This document shows, one piece after another, positions 8,421 to 15,730 of a stretch of 32,839 nt of DNA. The DNA is from Candidatus Faecousia faecigallinarum (GTDB lineage Bacteria > Bacillota > Clostridia > Oscillospirales > Oscillospiraceae), in NCBI GenBank assembly GCA_018712145.1, contig DVHJ01000049.1:1-32839 (forward strand), written 5' to 3'. The translations under genes and the position numbers were made by a program. Under the pieces are notes generated by a model, which saw only the letters and a program-made list of their open reading frames with translations, was not told the DNA's origin and did no database searches. Numbering within the stretch: the first letter of the stretch is position 1; each line of letters begins with the position of its first letter.

Positions 8421-8449
8421 TTGACAGTCTGTTTTTGTTTTTGTATAAT
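8421..8449 (+). promoter_or_regulatory. Perfect consensus promoter with no clear gene downstream
   Basis: TTGACA (8421-8426), 17-nt spacer, TATAAT (8444-8449). It points into about 300 nt that hold no convincing protein gene. Confidence 0.8.
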
Positions 8450-8455
8450 GTAAAA

Positions 8456-8755
8456 AAGACATGTTTTTTGGACAAAGTTGGAGCTCCATTCTATTCCACC
8501 CGCTTTAGGCAGGTGCTCCGGCGCTCTCTTTTCCGGCCGGGAATCGGAATGACTCTGCCCCTGTGCGTAGCTGCCTGGATATTCCCGATATCCCTTGACC
8601 GGGCGGCGCTGTTCTCCTCCATGCCAGGGAAGCAACTGCCCTTTCCCGCATAGAGCGCGGCAGGCCCAGCATGGGCGGGAGTCCTCCGAGGGACAGCAGG
8701 GCCCCTCGGCGCGTTTCAATGCAGGTGGCTCGGTAAGCCGAACGGTGCCGAAGCC
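8456..8755 (+). ncRNA. Candidate structured RNA of unknown family, possibly 3'-truncated
   Basis: This stretch follows the consensus promoter at 8421-8449 and contains no supported gene. It is rich in possible pairings: GGAG/CACC (from 8480) with GGTG/CTCC (ending near 8520), GGATAT/ATATCC (8578-8594), GTCC/GGAC flanking TCCGAG near 8690, and TCGG/CCGA flanking TAAG near 8730. I compared it with the key sequences of tmRNA, RNase P RNA, SRP RNA and common riboswitches and found none. A 34-codon frame (8550-8654, starting MTLPLCVAAWIF) exists but has a poor ribosome site. The 3' end is not marked by a terminator; an IS256-like end seems to begin near 8756, so the RNA may have been cut short. 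Confidence 0.35.
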
Positions 8756-9300
8756 GGTAGTGCCAAGAGTGATGCGCAAAATTGATTCTGGTATCTGGTA
8801 GAAATCTATTACAGGGGGCGGCTTAACCGCCCCTTGGCTACCGTGCAGCAAGCAGGACGCAAGGGGTCAAGGGCGGCGGTATGCCGCTTGTCTTGTCCTC
8901 GACGCCTTGTTGCAGCATGGCTGCGATTACAGGGCCGGGGGGTCCGTCCCCTCCGGATGCTGTAAGTTCATATACTTCTTATTGCCCCACTGGGTTCCGG
9001 CCACATGGCGCAGCCGCGCACACACCGGCATCAGCGCCGCATTCCCGTCCGGGAATGCACTGACTACCCTCGTTTTGCGCCGGATCTCCCGGTTCAGCCG
9101 CCCATCCCATTGTTGGTTCGTATTTTTCTCCAATGCGCTGACGAGAAGTCACAGTAGGTCATGGGGCCGGCCTCCACTTTTCTTGCAGCCTCCTGTAGCC
9201 TCATGGATTTCGGCTCGGTAACCACTGCAGTGGCCCGGGATGCTCGCTTACTTCTCCTGGGCGAGGATTGCCTTGCACATTTTTGCCACTTATTGTACTT
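8756..9300 (-). mobile_element. Remnant of an IS256-family insertion sequence
   Basis: The stretch holds the decayed transposase C-terminus (8927-9300). Beyond its stop is a non-coding tail that includes a GGGGCGG/CCGCCCC hairpin (8815-8836) and a likely element end starting GGTAGTGCCAAGAG at 8756. That end resembles the termini I associate with IS256 relatives. The 5' part of the transposase and the other terminus are missing. Confidence 0.6.
8927..9300 (-). pseudogene. IS256-family transposase, C-terminal fragment with frameshift
   Basis: Two minus-strand frames together spell the conserved end of a mutator/IS256-type DDE transposase. The first frame (from about 9300 to 9105) gives AVVTEPKSMRLQEAARKVEA, then MTYCDFSSAHWRKIRTNN. 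The second (about 9110 to 8927) gives LNREIRRKTRVVSAFPDGNA and VCARLRHVAGTQWGNKKYMN. In intact relatives these blocks are contiguous, so a frameshift lies near 9105-9110, and a few residues before MTYCDF also seem deleted. The N-terminal two thirds, with the catalytic aspartates, are absent. It cannot be functional. It marks a past insertion in the 1.2-kb gap between the genes at 7546 and 9473. Confidence 0.85.
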
Positions 9301-9363
9301 TATCGCCAAAATCCTGCGGGGCAGGAATCATTCTGAAAAATTCTTAAGAATTGGGGTATTCGC

Positions 9364-9392
9364 TTTACTTTTTCCCGGCCGGTGGATATAAT
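9364..9392 (+). promoter_or_regulatory. Promoter of the murT-gatD-like pair
   Basis: TTTACT (9364-9369), 17-nt spacer, TATAAT (9387-9392). The start site would lie about 75 nt upstream of the murT ATG. Confidence 0.7.
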
Positions 9393-9472
9393 CAGCGTGA
9401 AATTACTTCCTGCATGGGACACCGGGCAGGGGAACGGCCTGGGATAGCGGGAGGGAAAGGATACCCAAAGAG

Positions 9473-10858
9473 ATGAAGCTATGGAAGAAAATCCGCTTTT
9501 GGATTGCCTTTTTGGGAGGAAAGGCATTCCTGGCCTGGTACCTGCGCACCGGCCACCGGCAAAATGACCGCCCTGGAATGGTTTCCATGCGGTTATACAG
9601 CGACTTTTTGCAGTACATTACAAAACCGCCTCTGACCATTGTGGTCACCGGCACCAACGGGAAAACCACCATTGCCGCCATTACGGCCAAGCTGCTCCAG
9701 GCCCAGGGGAAGACAGTGACCTACAATGACTGGGGAGCAAATCATCACGCCGGCATTGCCCGGTGCCTGCTAGATGCCGTGAGCTGGCGCAACCGGTCAA
9801 CCCGGGATGCTGCCGTCATTGAAGTAGACGAGCTGATCTCGCCTCTGGACGTGCCGGCGCTGCGCCCCCAATATATCGTAGTCAGCAATCTTGCCCGGGA
9901 TTCCATGCTCCGCAACGGACACCCGGGCTATATTTATCACCGGCTGAAGGCGGCCATTGCCAACACGCCAGGGGCTACGCTGATCCTCAACGGGGATGAT
10001 CCTCTGAGTTTTCCTCTGGGCCAGGGACGGCGGCGGCTTTACTTTGGCTTGGGGAATCTGGGCTACCGGCTGCCCCCGAACCTAGCTTGTGATTTTCCCG
10101 TTTGCCCCCGGTGCGGAGGCAAGCCGGCGTACCGCTACCGGAACTACCGGCATATGGGGCAGGTGTATTGCCCGGACTGCGGCTTTACCTCTCCCCGGCG
10201 GGACTACCAAATGACGGCCAAGAACCAGCACGCCATGGTGGTGGCGGAGCCGGAGGGGATGGCAACCTATCCCCTGATTTCTCCGGAACTGCACAATGTG
10301 GCCAACCAGATGGCTGTGGTGACCCTGCTCCGGGAGATGGGTATTCCCAGTCAGATGCTGGCCTGGCAGATGAGGCTGGTGCAGATTCCCACCTCCCGAG
10401 AAAGCCGGGAGACGGTGGGGGGAATCCAGCTTATCACCCAAATCGCCAAAGGTCAGAATCCCACGGCGGTGTCCACCGTATTTACCAGCCTGGCCAGTGA
10501 CCCGGCCCGGATGGAGATTATCCTGCTGTTAGATGAACTATACCCGGATCCCAGGAAAGTGGAGACGGTGGCTTGGATGTATGATACGGACTACGAATTT
10601 CTCAACCGGGACAATATTCGGAAAATCATCTTGGCCGGCCCCCGATATTTGGACCACCGCTTGCGTCTGCTGCTGGCTGGAATTCCGGAAGAAAAGCTGG
10701 TGTGCCTGGCGGAGGAGAAGGACACTCCGGCCCACGTGGATATCCACGGGGTGGAGAAAATTTTCGTTCTCCACGATGTAAACGCCATCTCCCGGGGGCG
10801 GGCAGTACGGGATGCCGTGCGCCACCGCATTCAGGCGGAAAGGCAGGTGAGACCATGA
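9473..10858 (+). CDS. murT: MurT-like lipid II isoglutaminyl synthase subunit
   Basis: The 461-residue protein is a Mur-ligase-like ATPase. With GatD, MurT amidates the D-glutamate of lipid II to D-isoglutamine at the inner face of the membrane. Visible parts are the P-loop VVTGTNGKTT (about residues 57-66), the central Mur domain with EVDELISPLDVP and LILNGDDPL, a four-cysteine zinc ribbon (CPRCGG from C210 and CPDCG about 20 residues later) characteristic of MurT, and a C-terminal DUF1727-type domain including VAWMYDTDYEFL. The gene overlaps the next by 4 bases, as is usual for murT-gatD. The start has GGGAGGGAAAGG upstream. The partner protein lacks its expected catalytic residues, so the amidation role in this organism is uncertain. 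Confidence 0.9.
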   Translation: MKLWKKIRFWIAFLGGKAFLAWYLRTGHRQNDRPGMVSMRLYSDFLQYITKPPLTIVVTGTNGKTTIAAITAKLLQAQGKTVTYNDWGANHHAGIARCLLDAVSWRNRSTRDAAVIEVDELISPLDVPALRPQYIVVSNLARDSMLRNGHPGYIYHRLKAAIANTPGATLILNGDDPLSFPLGQGRRRLYFGLGNLGYRLPPNLACDFPVCPRCGGKPAYRYRNYRHMGQVYCPDCGFTSPRRDYQMTAKNQHAMVVAEPEGMATYPLISPELHNVANQMAVVTLLREMGIPSQMLAWQMRLVQIPTSRESRETVGGIQLITQIAKGQNPTAVSTVFTSLASDPARMEIILLLDELYPDPRKVETVAWMYDTDYEFLNRDNIRKIILAGPRYLDHRLRLLLAGIPEEKLVCLAEEKDTPAHVDIHGVEKIFVLHDVNAISRGRAVRDAVRHRIQAERQVRP

Positions 10859-11565
10859 TCATTGAGGCGCTGTATCCGGAGCTGTGCAATCTATATGGCG
10901 ACATGGCCAACCTGCGTTATCTGGCAGCCTGCCGTCCCCAGGCGCAGATTATCCAGACACAGTTCCAGCAGACACCGGCTTTCTGCCGGGAGCCGGTGGA
11001 TTTACTGTACCTGGGGGCAATGCCGGAGGATAGCCAAGCCATGGCGCTTCGCCGGTTGGCCCCCTATGCCGCCGCCCTCCGGGACCGGATCGAGGGAGGC
11101 ATGGCCGTTCTGGCCACCGGCAACGCCCTGGAGCTGTTTGGCCAGGGCATTGCCGGGCCGGATGGCTTTTTGCCGGGACTGGGGCTATTTCCCTACCGCA
11201 GCCGGCGGGATATGGAGAACCGCCACAATTCTCAGTTTTTGGGCGCATTCCGGGATATGGCGGTGGTGGGCTACAAGTCTCAGTTTTCCAGCAGTGAGAT
11301 TTGGCAGCCGTTTCTCACTGTCCAGGGTGGGTTTGGCACGGATCTGCAAGGTAAACAGGAGGGGGTGCGGCACAAGAACTTTTTTGGTACGTATCTGCTG
11401 GGCCCTTTTCTGGTGCTCAATCCGCCCTTTACCCGGTATTTGTTGGAGCTGCTCCACAGCCCCGGACCGCTGGCCTTTGAACAGGCGGCGATGGAGGCCT
11501 ACCAGTGCCGCTTGGCTGCCCTGCAGGTGCCCGGGCTGAATTTCCGGGTGGGGGAAAACGGATAG
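10855..11565 (+). CDS. GatD-like amidotransferase homologue lacking catalytic Cys and His
   Basis: The 236-residue protein resembles GatD, the CobB/CobQ-type glutaminase partner of MurT: it begins IEALYPELCNLYGDMANLRY, and has YKSQFSS and the C-terminal RHKNFFGTYLLGPFLVLNPP. In GatD a nucleophile cysteine sits in a motif like AICGGYQLLG; here the aligned text is ATGNALELFG (88-97), with glycine at residue 90 or so in place of Cys. The catalytic His of GTYLHGP is also missing, read here as GTYLLGP (178-184, Leu182). Both losses together argue against glutaminase activity by the usual mechanism. It is translated from an ATG overlapping the murT stop, so a complex with MurT is still likely. Homologues with the same substitutions may exist in related Clostridia. 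Confidence 0.8.
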   Translation: MIIEALYPELCNLYGDMANLRYLAACRPQAQIIQTQFQQTPAFCREPVDLLYLGAMPEDSQAMALRRLAPYAAALRDRIEGGMAVLATGNALELFGQGIAGPDGFLPGLGLFPYRSRRDMENRHNSQFLGAFRDMAVVGYKSQFSSSEIWQPFLTVQGGFGTDLQGKQEGVRHKNFFGTYLLGPFLVLNPPFTRYLLELLHSPGPLAFEQAAMEAYQCRLAALQVPGLNFRVGENG

Positions 11566-11740
11566 GCGTACTTGCTAGAAATCCGGCGCATGGCCAAAAG
11601 CCGGTTTTCTCCCTTATCCTTTTTCTGCGCGTGCTCTCCGGGCAAGTCTGCCGGGGTTTTCGGCGTGTTGCAATGCACCTAGAAAACTTTTGCATGCCGT
11701 TGTAGAGCACGAGAAGGGATTGAGAAAAAGTTTTCAAACG

Positions 11741-11790
11741 CACCAAGGCCCGTTGCAAAATTCACATTTTGCAACGGGCCAAACGTTTAT
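11741..11790. terminator. Hairpin between convergent genes
   Basis: A perfect 14-bp stem, GGCCCGTTGCAAAA (11747-11760) with TTTTGCAACGGGCC (11767-11780), lies between the convergent GatD-like and ATPase genes. T-rich sequence flanks it only weakly on either side, so it may serve both directions. The 180 nt upstream (11566-11746) hold no gene; a longer inverted repeat GAAAACTTTT/AAAAGTTTTC lies at 11682-11691 and 11726-11735. Confidence 0.7.
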
Positions 11791-14222
11791 TTTCCCAAAG
11801 GCTTGCGGCTCTGCCACCAGGCATTCGCCTTGTCGTACAGAATATCGCCCCAGTCGAACAGGCGCTGGAAGCCGAAGAACACCGTAGGCGTCATGAGGAA
11901 TACCGCTACCAGGACGGTGAGCATCTCCACATCCAGAGCCACGAATTCAAACACCCGGTCCAGGAACAGGAAGCAGAACACGGTGGCCGCTGCCATCAGG
12001 CCCCAGATGATCCACCGCTGCCGGGTAAAGGGCTTACTCACCTGGTAGAGCACCAGCAGCCCGGTCAGGCTCATGAGGGCGGCGGAGACGGTGTACAGCT
12101 GCTCCAAGGGTAAGTCGAATACGGTGAAGAATGCCACCGCCATCAGCACCACCACCAGATTGGTCAGGCCGCCGGGGAAGGCTTTCCGCAGCACCCCGGT
12201 CATAAACCGGCCCTTCACCCGCTCCCGGTTCCCCTCCAGGGCCAGGAAGAAGGCCGGCGCGCCGATGGTCAGGCCGCTGATCATGCTCAGGTGCAGGGGC
12301 TTCACCGGATAGGGGAAGGTAGCGAACATAGACACCAGGGCCAGCAGCAGGGAGAAAATGTTTTTTACCAGGAACAGAGACGCCGCCCGCTGGATGTTGT
12401 TGATCACCCGGCGGCCCTCTCCCACCACCCCTTCCATGGCGGCGAAATCGGAGTTCAGCAGCACCAGCTGGGCCACCTGGCTGGCGGCCTGGCTGCCGGA
12501 GGCCATGGCAATGCCGCAGTCCGCCTCCCGCAGGGCCAACACGTCGTTGACGCCGTCGCCGGTCATGGCCACGGTGTGGCCCGCTTTTTTCATGGCCTGG
12601 ATCAGCTTTTTCTTATTGTCCGGGGTTACCCGGCCAAAGACCACACAGTCCCGGGCGGCTTTGGTAAAGTCGGCTTGGGTTTTCAGGGTGGAGGCATCCA
12701 CATACCGCTCTGCCCCAGAGATTCCCGCCCGGCGGGCCACCTCAGACACGGTCACCGGATTGTCCCCGGAGATTACCCGGACGGATACCCCCTCCCGGGC
12801 AAAGAACCGGAAGGTGGCCGGGGCCGTGTCCCGAATCCGGTTGGACAGCACCACCAGGGCCATGGGCCGCACCTGCCCCGGCTCTAGGGGCTGCATCACT
12901 GCCGGTTCGCCGCTATACTGTGCCACCAGCAGCACCCGGCAGCCCAGGCTGGACCAGGGGTCCACTGCATCTTGAATCTGTCCGTACTTCTCCCCCAGAA
13001 TAAACTCCGGCGCCCCCACCACAAACCAACCGGCGGCAAACTTGGCTGCGGACCACTTGGTCTGGGCGTTAAAGGGGATCCGCTTCTGACAGGGCCAGGC
13101 GGTCTGCCGGGCGAAGGCGGCAGTCATGGCCCGGCCGGTGTCGTTTTCCGGCTCGGCCCCGGTGTACAGGGCGGCCAGCACCGCCTCCAACTGCTCCGGG
13201 GTGTCGGCGGCCGGGTCCAGGGGGACCACATCTTGCACTTCCATCCGGTTTTCCGTAATGGTGCCGGTTTTGTCCACGCACAGCACGTCCACCCGGGCCA
13301 GGGTTTCGATGCAGTTCATGTCCTGCACCAATACTTTCCGCTGGGCCAGCTTCATGGCGGATACCGCCATGGCCACGCTGGTGAGCAGGTACAGCCCTTC
13401 CGGGATCATGCCGATGAGGGCGGACACCGTAGCTTCCACCGAGGCGGCCAGGTCCAGTCCCAGCACAAAGTGCTGTTGGTAAAACAAAATACAGCCCACG
13501 GGGATCAGGGCAAAGCCCACCACCCGGATCAACCGGTCCAGGGAGCGCATCATCTCCGACTGGGTGGCGTGGACGTCCTGCTTAGCGGCGGCGGAGAGCT
13601 TGGCGGCATAGGCGTCGGGGCCAACCTGGGTCAGCTGAGCCAGGCCCCGGCCGGCCACCACGAAGGAGCCGGATTTCACCGTATCCCCCGGCCCCTTGAG
13701 GATGGCGTCCGCCTCCCCGGTGATCAGAGATTCGTTGACCTGGAGTTCCCCGGTGCGCACCACCCCGTCGGCACAGATTTGGTCCCCGGCGGCCAGCTGA
13801 ATAATGTCGTCCCGCACCAATAGGTTGGGCCGTACCCCCACAAATACCCCTTCCCGCAGGGCATTCACCGGCCGCTCTGCCACCAGGGTAAGCTTGTCCA
13901 CCGTGCGCTTGGAGCGAATTTCCTGGAAGGTGCCGATGGCGGTGTTGGCGATGGCAATCACCAGGAACATCATATTTTTATAGGAGCCGGTGACCACCAG
14001 CAGGGCGGCCAAAATCAGAAAAATCAGGTTAAAAAAGGTCAGACAGTTTTCCCGGATAATCTGACCCTCGGTTTTGGTGGGAGGCTCGCCGGGGTCATTG
14101 GACCAGCCGGCTTGGAGCCGGGCCTGTACCTGGCTCTGGGTCAGACCAAGGGTGGGATCGGTTTCCATGGGCGGCAGGGGCCGGCGGGTAACCGGCGCTT
14201 GCCGTTTGGATGCTTTGGCCAT
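11787..14222 (-). CDS. Cation-transporting P-type ATPase (CtpE-like)
   Basis: The 811-residue membrane pump has all P-type ATPase landmarks. These are the actuator motif NESLITGEAD, the transmembrane-4 motif IPEGLYLLTS, the phosphorylation site DKTGTITEN (Asp317), and the hinge motif MTGDGVNDVLALREADCGIA. Several hydrophobic helices occur near the N-terminus, around residue 260-300, and in a C-terminal cluster. The pattern PEGLYLLTS with GSQAASQVAQLVLL resembles CtpE, reported as a calcium transporter in mycobacteria, more than heavy-metal pumps: there is no CPC motif and no N-terminal metal-binding domain. The ion is inferred, not shown. AGGAAGG precedes the ATG. It starts 1 base beyond the end of the thiamine pyrophosphokinase gene, in one transcript with it. 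Confidence 0.88.
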   Translation of the reverse strand: MAKASKRQAPVTRRPLPPMETDPTLGLTQSQVQARLQAGWSNDPGEPPTKTEGQIIRENCLTFFNLIFLILAALLVVTGSYKNMMFLVIAIANTAIGTFQEIRSKRTVDKLTLVAERPVNALREGVFVGVRPNLLVRDDIIQLAAGDQICADGVVRTGELQVNESLITGEADAILKGPGDTVKSGSFVVAGRGLAQLTQVGPDAYAAKLSAAAKQDVHATQSEMMRSLDRLIRVVGFALIPVGCILFYQQHFVLGLDLAASVEATVSALIGMIPEGLYLLTSVAMAVSAMKLAQRKVLVQDMNCIETLARVDVLCVDKTGTITENRMEVQDVVPLDPAADTPEQLEAVLAALYTGAEPENDTGRAMTAAFARQTAWPCQKRIPFNAQTKWSAAKFAAGWFVVGAPEFILGEKYGQIQDAVDPWSSLGCRVLLVAQYSGEPAVMQPLEPGQVRPMALVVLSNRIRDTAPATFRFFAREGVSVRVISGDNPVTVSEVARRAGISGAERYVDASTLKTQADFTKAARDCVVFGRVTPDNKKKLIQAMKKAGHTVAMTGDGVNDVLALREADCGIAMASGSQAASQVAQLVLLNSDFAAMEGVVGEGRRVINNIQRAASLFLVKNIFSLLLALVSMFATFPYPVKPLHLSMISGLTIGAPAFFLALEGNRERVKGRFMTGVLRKAFPGGLTNLVVVLMAVAFFTVFDLPLEQLYTVSAALMSLTGLLVLYQVSKPFTRQRWIIWGLMAAATVFCFLFLDRVFEFVALDVEMLTVLVAVFLMTPTVFFGFQRLFDWGDILYDKANAWWQSRKPLGK

Positions 14223-14223
14223 A

Positions 14224-14877
14224 TCAAATTCCTTCCTCTGTCCGGGACTGGGGCAGTCCGGCTCCCCGATCCCACAAAATCAGCAGCTGGCCGGCGGCCA
14301 AACTCACCTGGGCTGCTTTGCCCAGGAAGTGGTTGCTTACCCCCAGGGGAAAGCTGGCGGTAAGGGTAGCGTTATCCAGGGGGTATTGCAGGCCCCGGAG
14401 ATTCACACCACCGGCCTCCGCCCCCAGGCAGAATACGGAGAGAATGCCTTCGTCTTGGGGGGCAAAGGTGAGCTGCCCCGGGGCCAGCACCGTGGCCAGG
14501 GTGGTCAGCCCCACCAGATAGCCAAAGGCTCCGTGGCCGGTGAGGTAGGCCAGGGCCTGAAAGTTGGCTACGGTGTGATCCAGCCGGGGGCCATCCATGG
14601 CCCCGTAAAGCAGAAACCGGCGGCAACCCTGGGCCAGGCCCAGCTTAATGGCCAGCATGGAGTCGGTGTCGTCTTTCTCCACCGGGAAGCGCTCAACCTC
14701 AGGCCCTGCTGGGGTGTAACCCAGGGAGTCAAAGTCCCCCAGCACCCCGTCTGGAGCCAGGCCCAGGGCTTGGGTGTGGCGCAGGCCCCCGTCGGCGGCT
14801 AAAATCAGATCCCCTTTTGCCGGCGGCTCCAGCAGTCCGGCGAAACCGCCGGCGCAGAAAATGTGGCAGGTCTTCAT
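14224..14877 (-). CDS. thiN: Thiamine pyrophosphokinase
   Basis: The 217-residue enzyme transfers pyrophosphate from ATP to thiamine to make thiamine diphosphate. Recognisable family features are AADGGLRHTQALGLAPDGVL followed by GDFDSLG, then FPVEKDDTDSMLAIKLGLAQ, the central YGAMDGPRLDHTVANFQAL and a C-terminal beta-rich thiamine-binding domain (LRGLQYPLDN, GVSNHF). Length fits the family (210-220). It is the middle gene of HD protein - thiN - P-type ATPase, with 14 bases to the gene before and 1 base to the gene after. No TPP riboswitch is seen near it. Confidence 0.92.
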   Translation of the reverse strand: MKTCHIFCAGGFAGLLEPPAKGDLILAADGGLRHTQALGLAPDGVLGDFDSLGYTPAGPEVERFPVEKDDTDSMLAIKLGLAQGCRRFLLYGAMDGPRLDHTVANFQALAYLTGHGAFGYLVGLTTLATVLAPGQLTFAPQDEGILSVFCLGAEAGGVNLRGLQYPLDNATLTASFPLGVSNHFLGKAAQVSLAAGQLLILWDRGAGLPQSRTEEGI

Positions 14878-14891
14878 GAATGCCTCCCGGT

Positions 14892-15551
14892 TTAGATCAG
14901 CTGCTGTTCGTTGATCATCAGTTTAAACTGCAGCCCCAGCCGCTCTGCCGCCTTCCGGCAGAGGATCATGCGCTGCATGAAAATTTCAAAATAGTCCATC
15001 ACTGAGCCGTATTTGGTGTCTACCGTCAGCTTCAGCTTGACCAGGGTTTTGTCCTCGTTAATTTTCAGCTGAGACTTTTTCACTGAGTAGTTCACCCGGT
15101 CGTGGATGTCAAAGGTGGAGATGTCGGTATTGCGCACCCGGCTCCGGCGCACATCCGCCTTGTCCGCTAGGATCAAAGCGGCGGCCACTTCGTTTACCGG
15201 CACGCCGTTGCCTTCGTCATGGTTGCCGATGGCAGTGACGATGGTGGCGATTTCCGCCGGGTCGCAGCCCATGTCGTTGAGAATGCTCCAGGCCATTACC
15301 GCCCCGGACTGGGAGTGATCCACCCGGTTGACCAGGTTGCCGATGTCGTGGAGATACCCGGCAATTTGCGCCAGCTCCACGGTGCGCTCCGGGAAACCCA
15401 GGGTTTCCAAAATATATTTTGCGGTTTGGGCCACGTGCATCACGTGGGCAAAGCTGTGTTCCGTATAGCCCAGGGCGGCCAGGGACTCGTCGGCACGAGT
15501 AATGTAGGTGCGAATGGCCTGGCTCTGGGTCACTTGTTCATAGGTGAGCAA
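14892..15551 (-). CDS. HD-domain phosphohydrolase-like protein
   Basis: The 219-residue protein has an HD-superfamily metal-dependent hydrolase core: HSFAHVMHVA (His32, His36), GYLHDIGNL (His68-Asp69), and later NHDEGNG and LADKADVRRSR. It resembles conserved Firmicute HD proteins of unknown substrate; hydrolysis of a nucleotide or phosphate ester is the family expectation. I start it at TTG 15551, because GGAGG lies 8 bases upstream and the conserved part (TYEQVTQSQAIRTYITRADE) begins there. A longer frame from ATG 15698 would run through its own promoter. It heads the thiN-ATPase transcript and is divergent from the DUF2207 gene. Confidence 0.85.
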   Translation of the reverse strand: MLTYEQVTQSQAIRTYITRADESLAALGYTEHSFAHVMHVAQTAKYILETLGFPERTVELAQIAGYLHDIGNLVNRVDHSQSGAVMAWSILNDMGCDPAEIATIVTAIGNHDEGNGVPVNEVAAALILADKADVRRSRVRNTDISTFDIHDRVNYSVKKSQLKINEDKTLVKLKLTVDTKYGSVMDYFEIFMQRMILCRKAAERLGLQFKLMINEQQLI

Positions 15552-15604
15552 GGATGTTTCCTCCGTATCTTTCGGTTCAACGCTGCCCTGGGGCAGCTTT
15601 TTCC

Positions 15605-15633
15605 AGTATAGCACAGCTTGCCCGGAAACGGAA
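15605..15633 (-). promoter_or_regulatory. Probable promoter of the HD-thiN-ATPase operon
   Basis: On the minus strand, TATACT (15610-15605) has a weak -35 TTCCGT (15633-15628) 17 nt upstream. Its position inside the longer possible frame supports the TTG start at 15551. Confidence 0.55.
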
Positions 15634-15670
15634 GCGGCACAGGTAAATTCTTTGTAAACTCCTGTTCTGA

Positions 15671-15699
15671 TTGCAATTTCCCCCGATTTGTGGTACAAT
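15671..15699 (+). promoter_or_regulatory. Promoter of the DUF2207 gene
   Basis: TTGCAA (15671-15676), 17-nt spacer, TACAAT (15694-15699). Transcription would start near 15706, which excludes the in-frame ATG upstream at 15671 and supports ATG 15731. Confidence 0.75.
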
Positions 15700-15730
15700 G
15701 GGGGAAATTTTCCGAAAAGGAGGGCTGGCC

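Noticed and set aside
8456..8755. Identification as tmRNA, RNase P RNA, SRP RNA or a standard riboswitch
   Set aside because: The required conserved strings (for example GAGGAAAGUCC for RNase P, GGAAGGAAGCAG for SRP, the tmRNA tRNA-like ends, the T-box) are absent.
8363..8851. A 162-codon minus-strand frame crossing the orphan promoter
   Set aside because: It runs through the promoter and the IS remnant tail, its product matches nothing I know, and it has no ribosome site.
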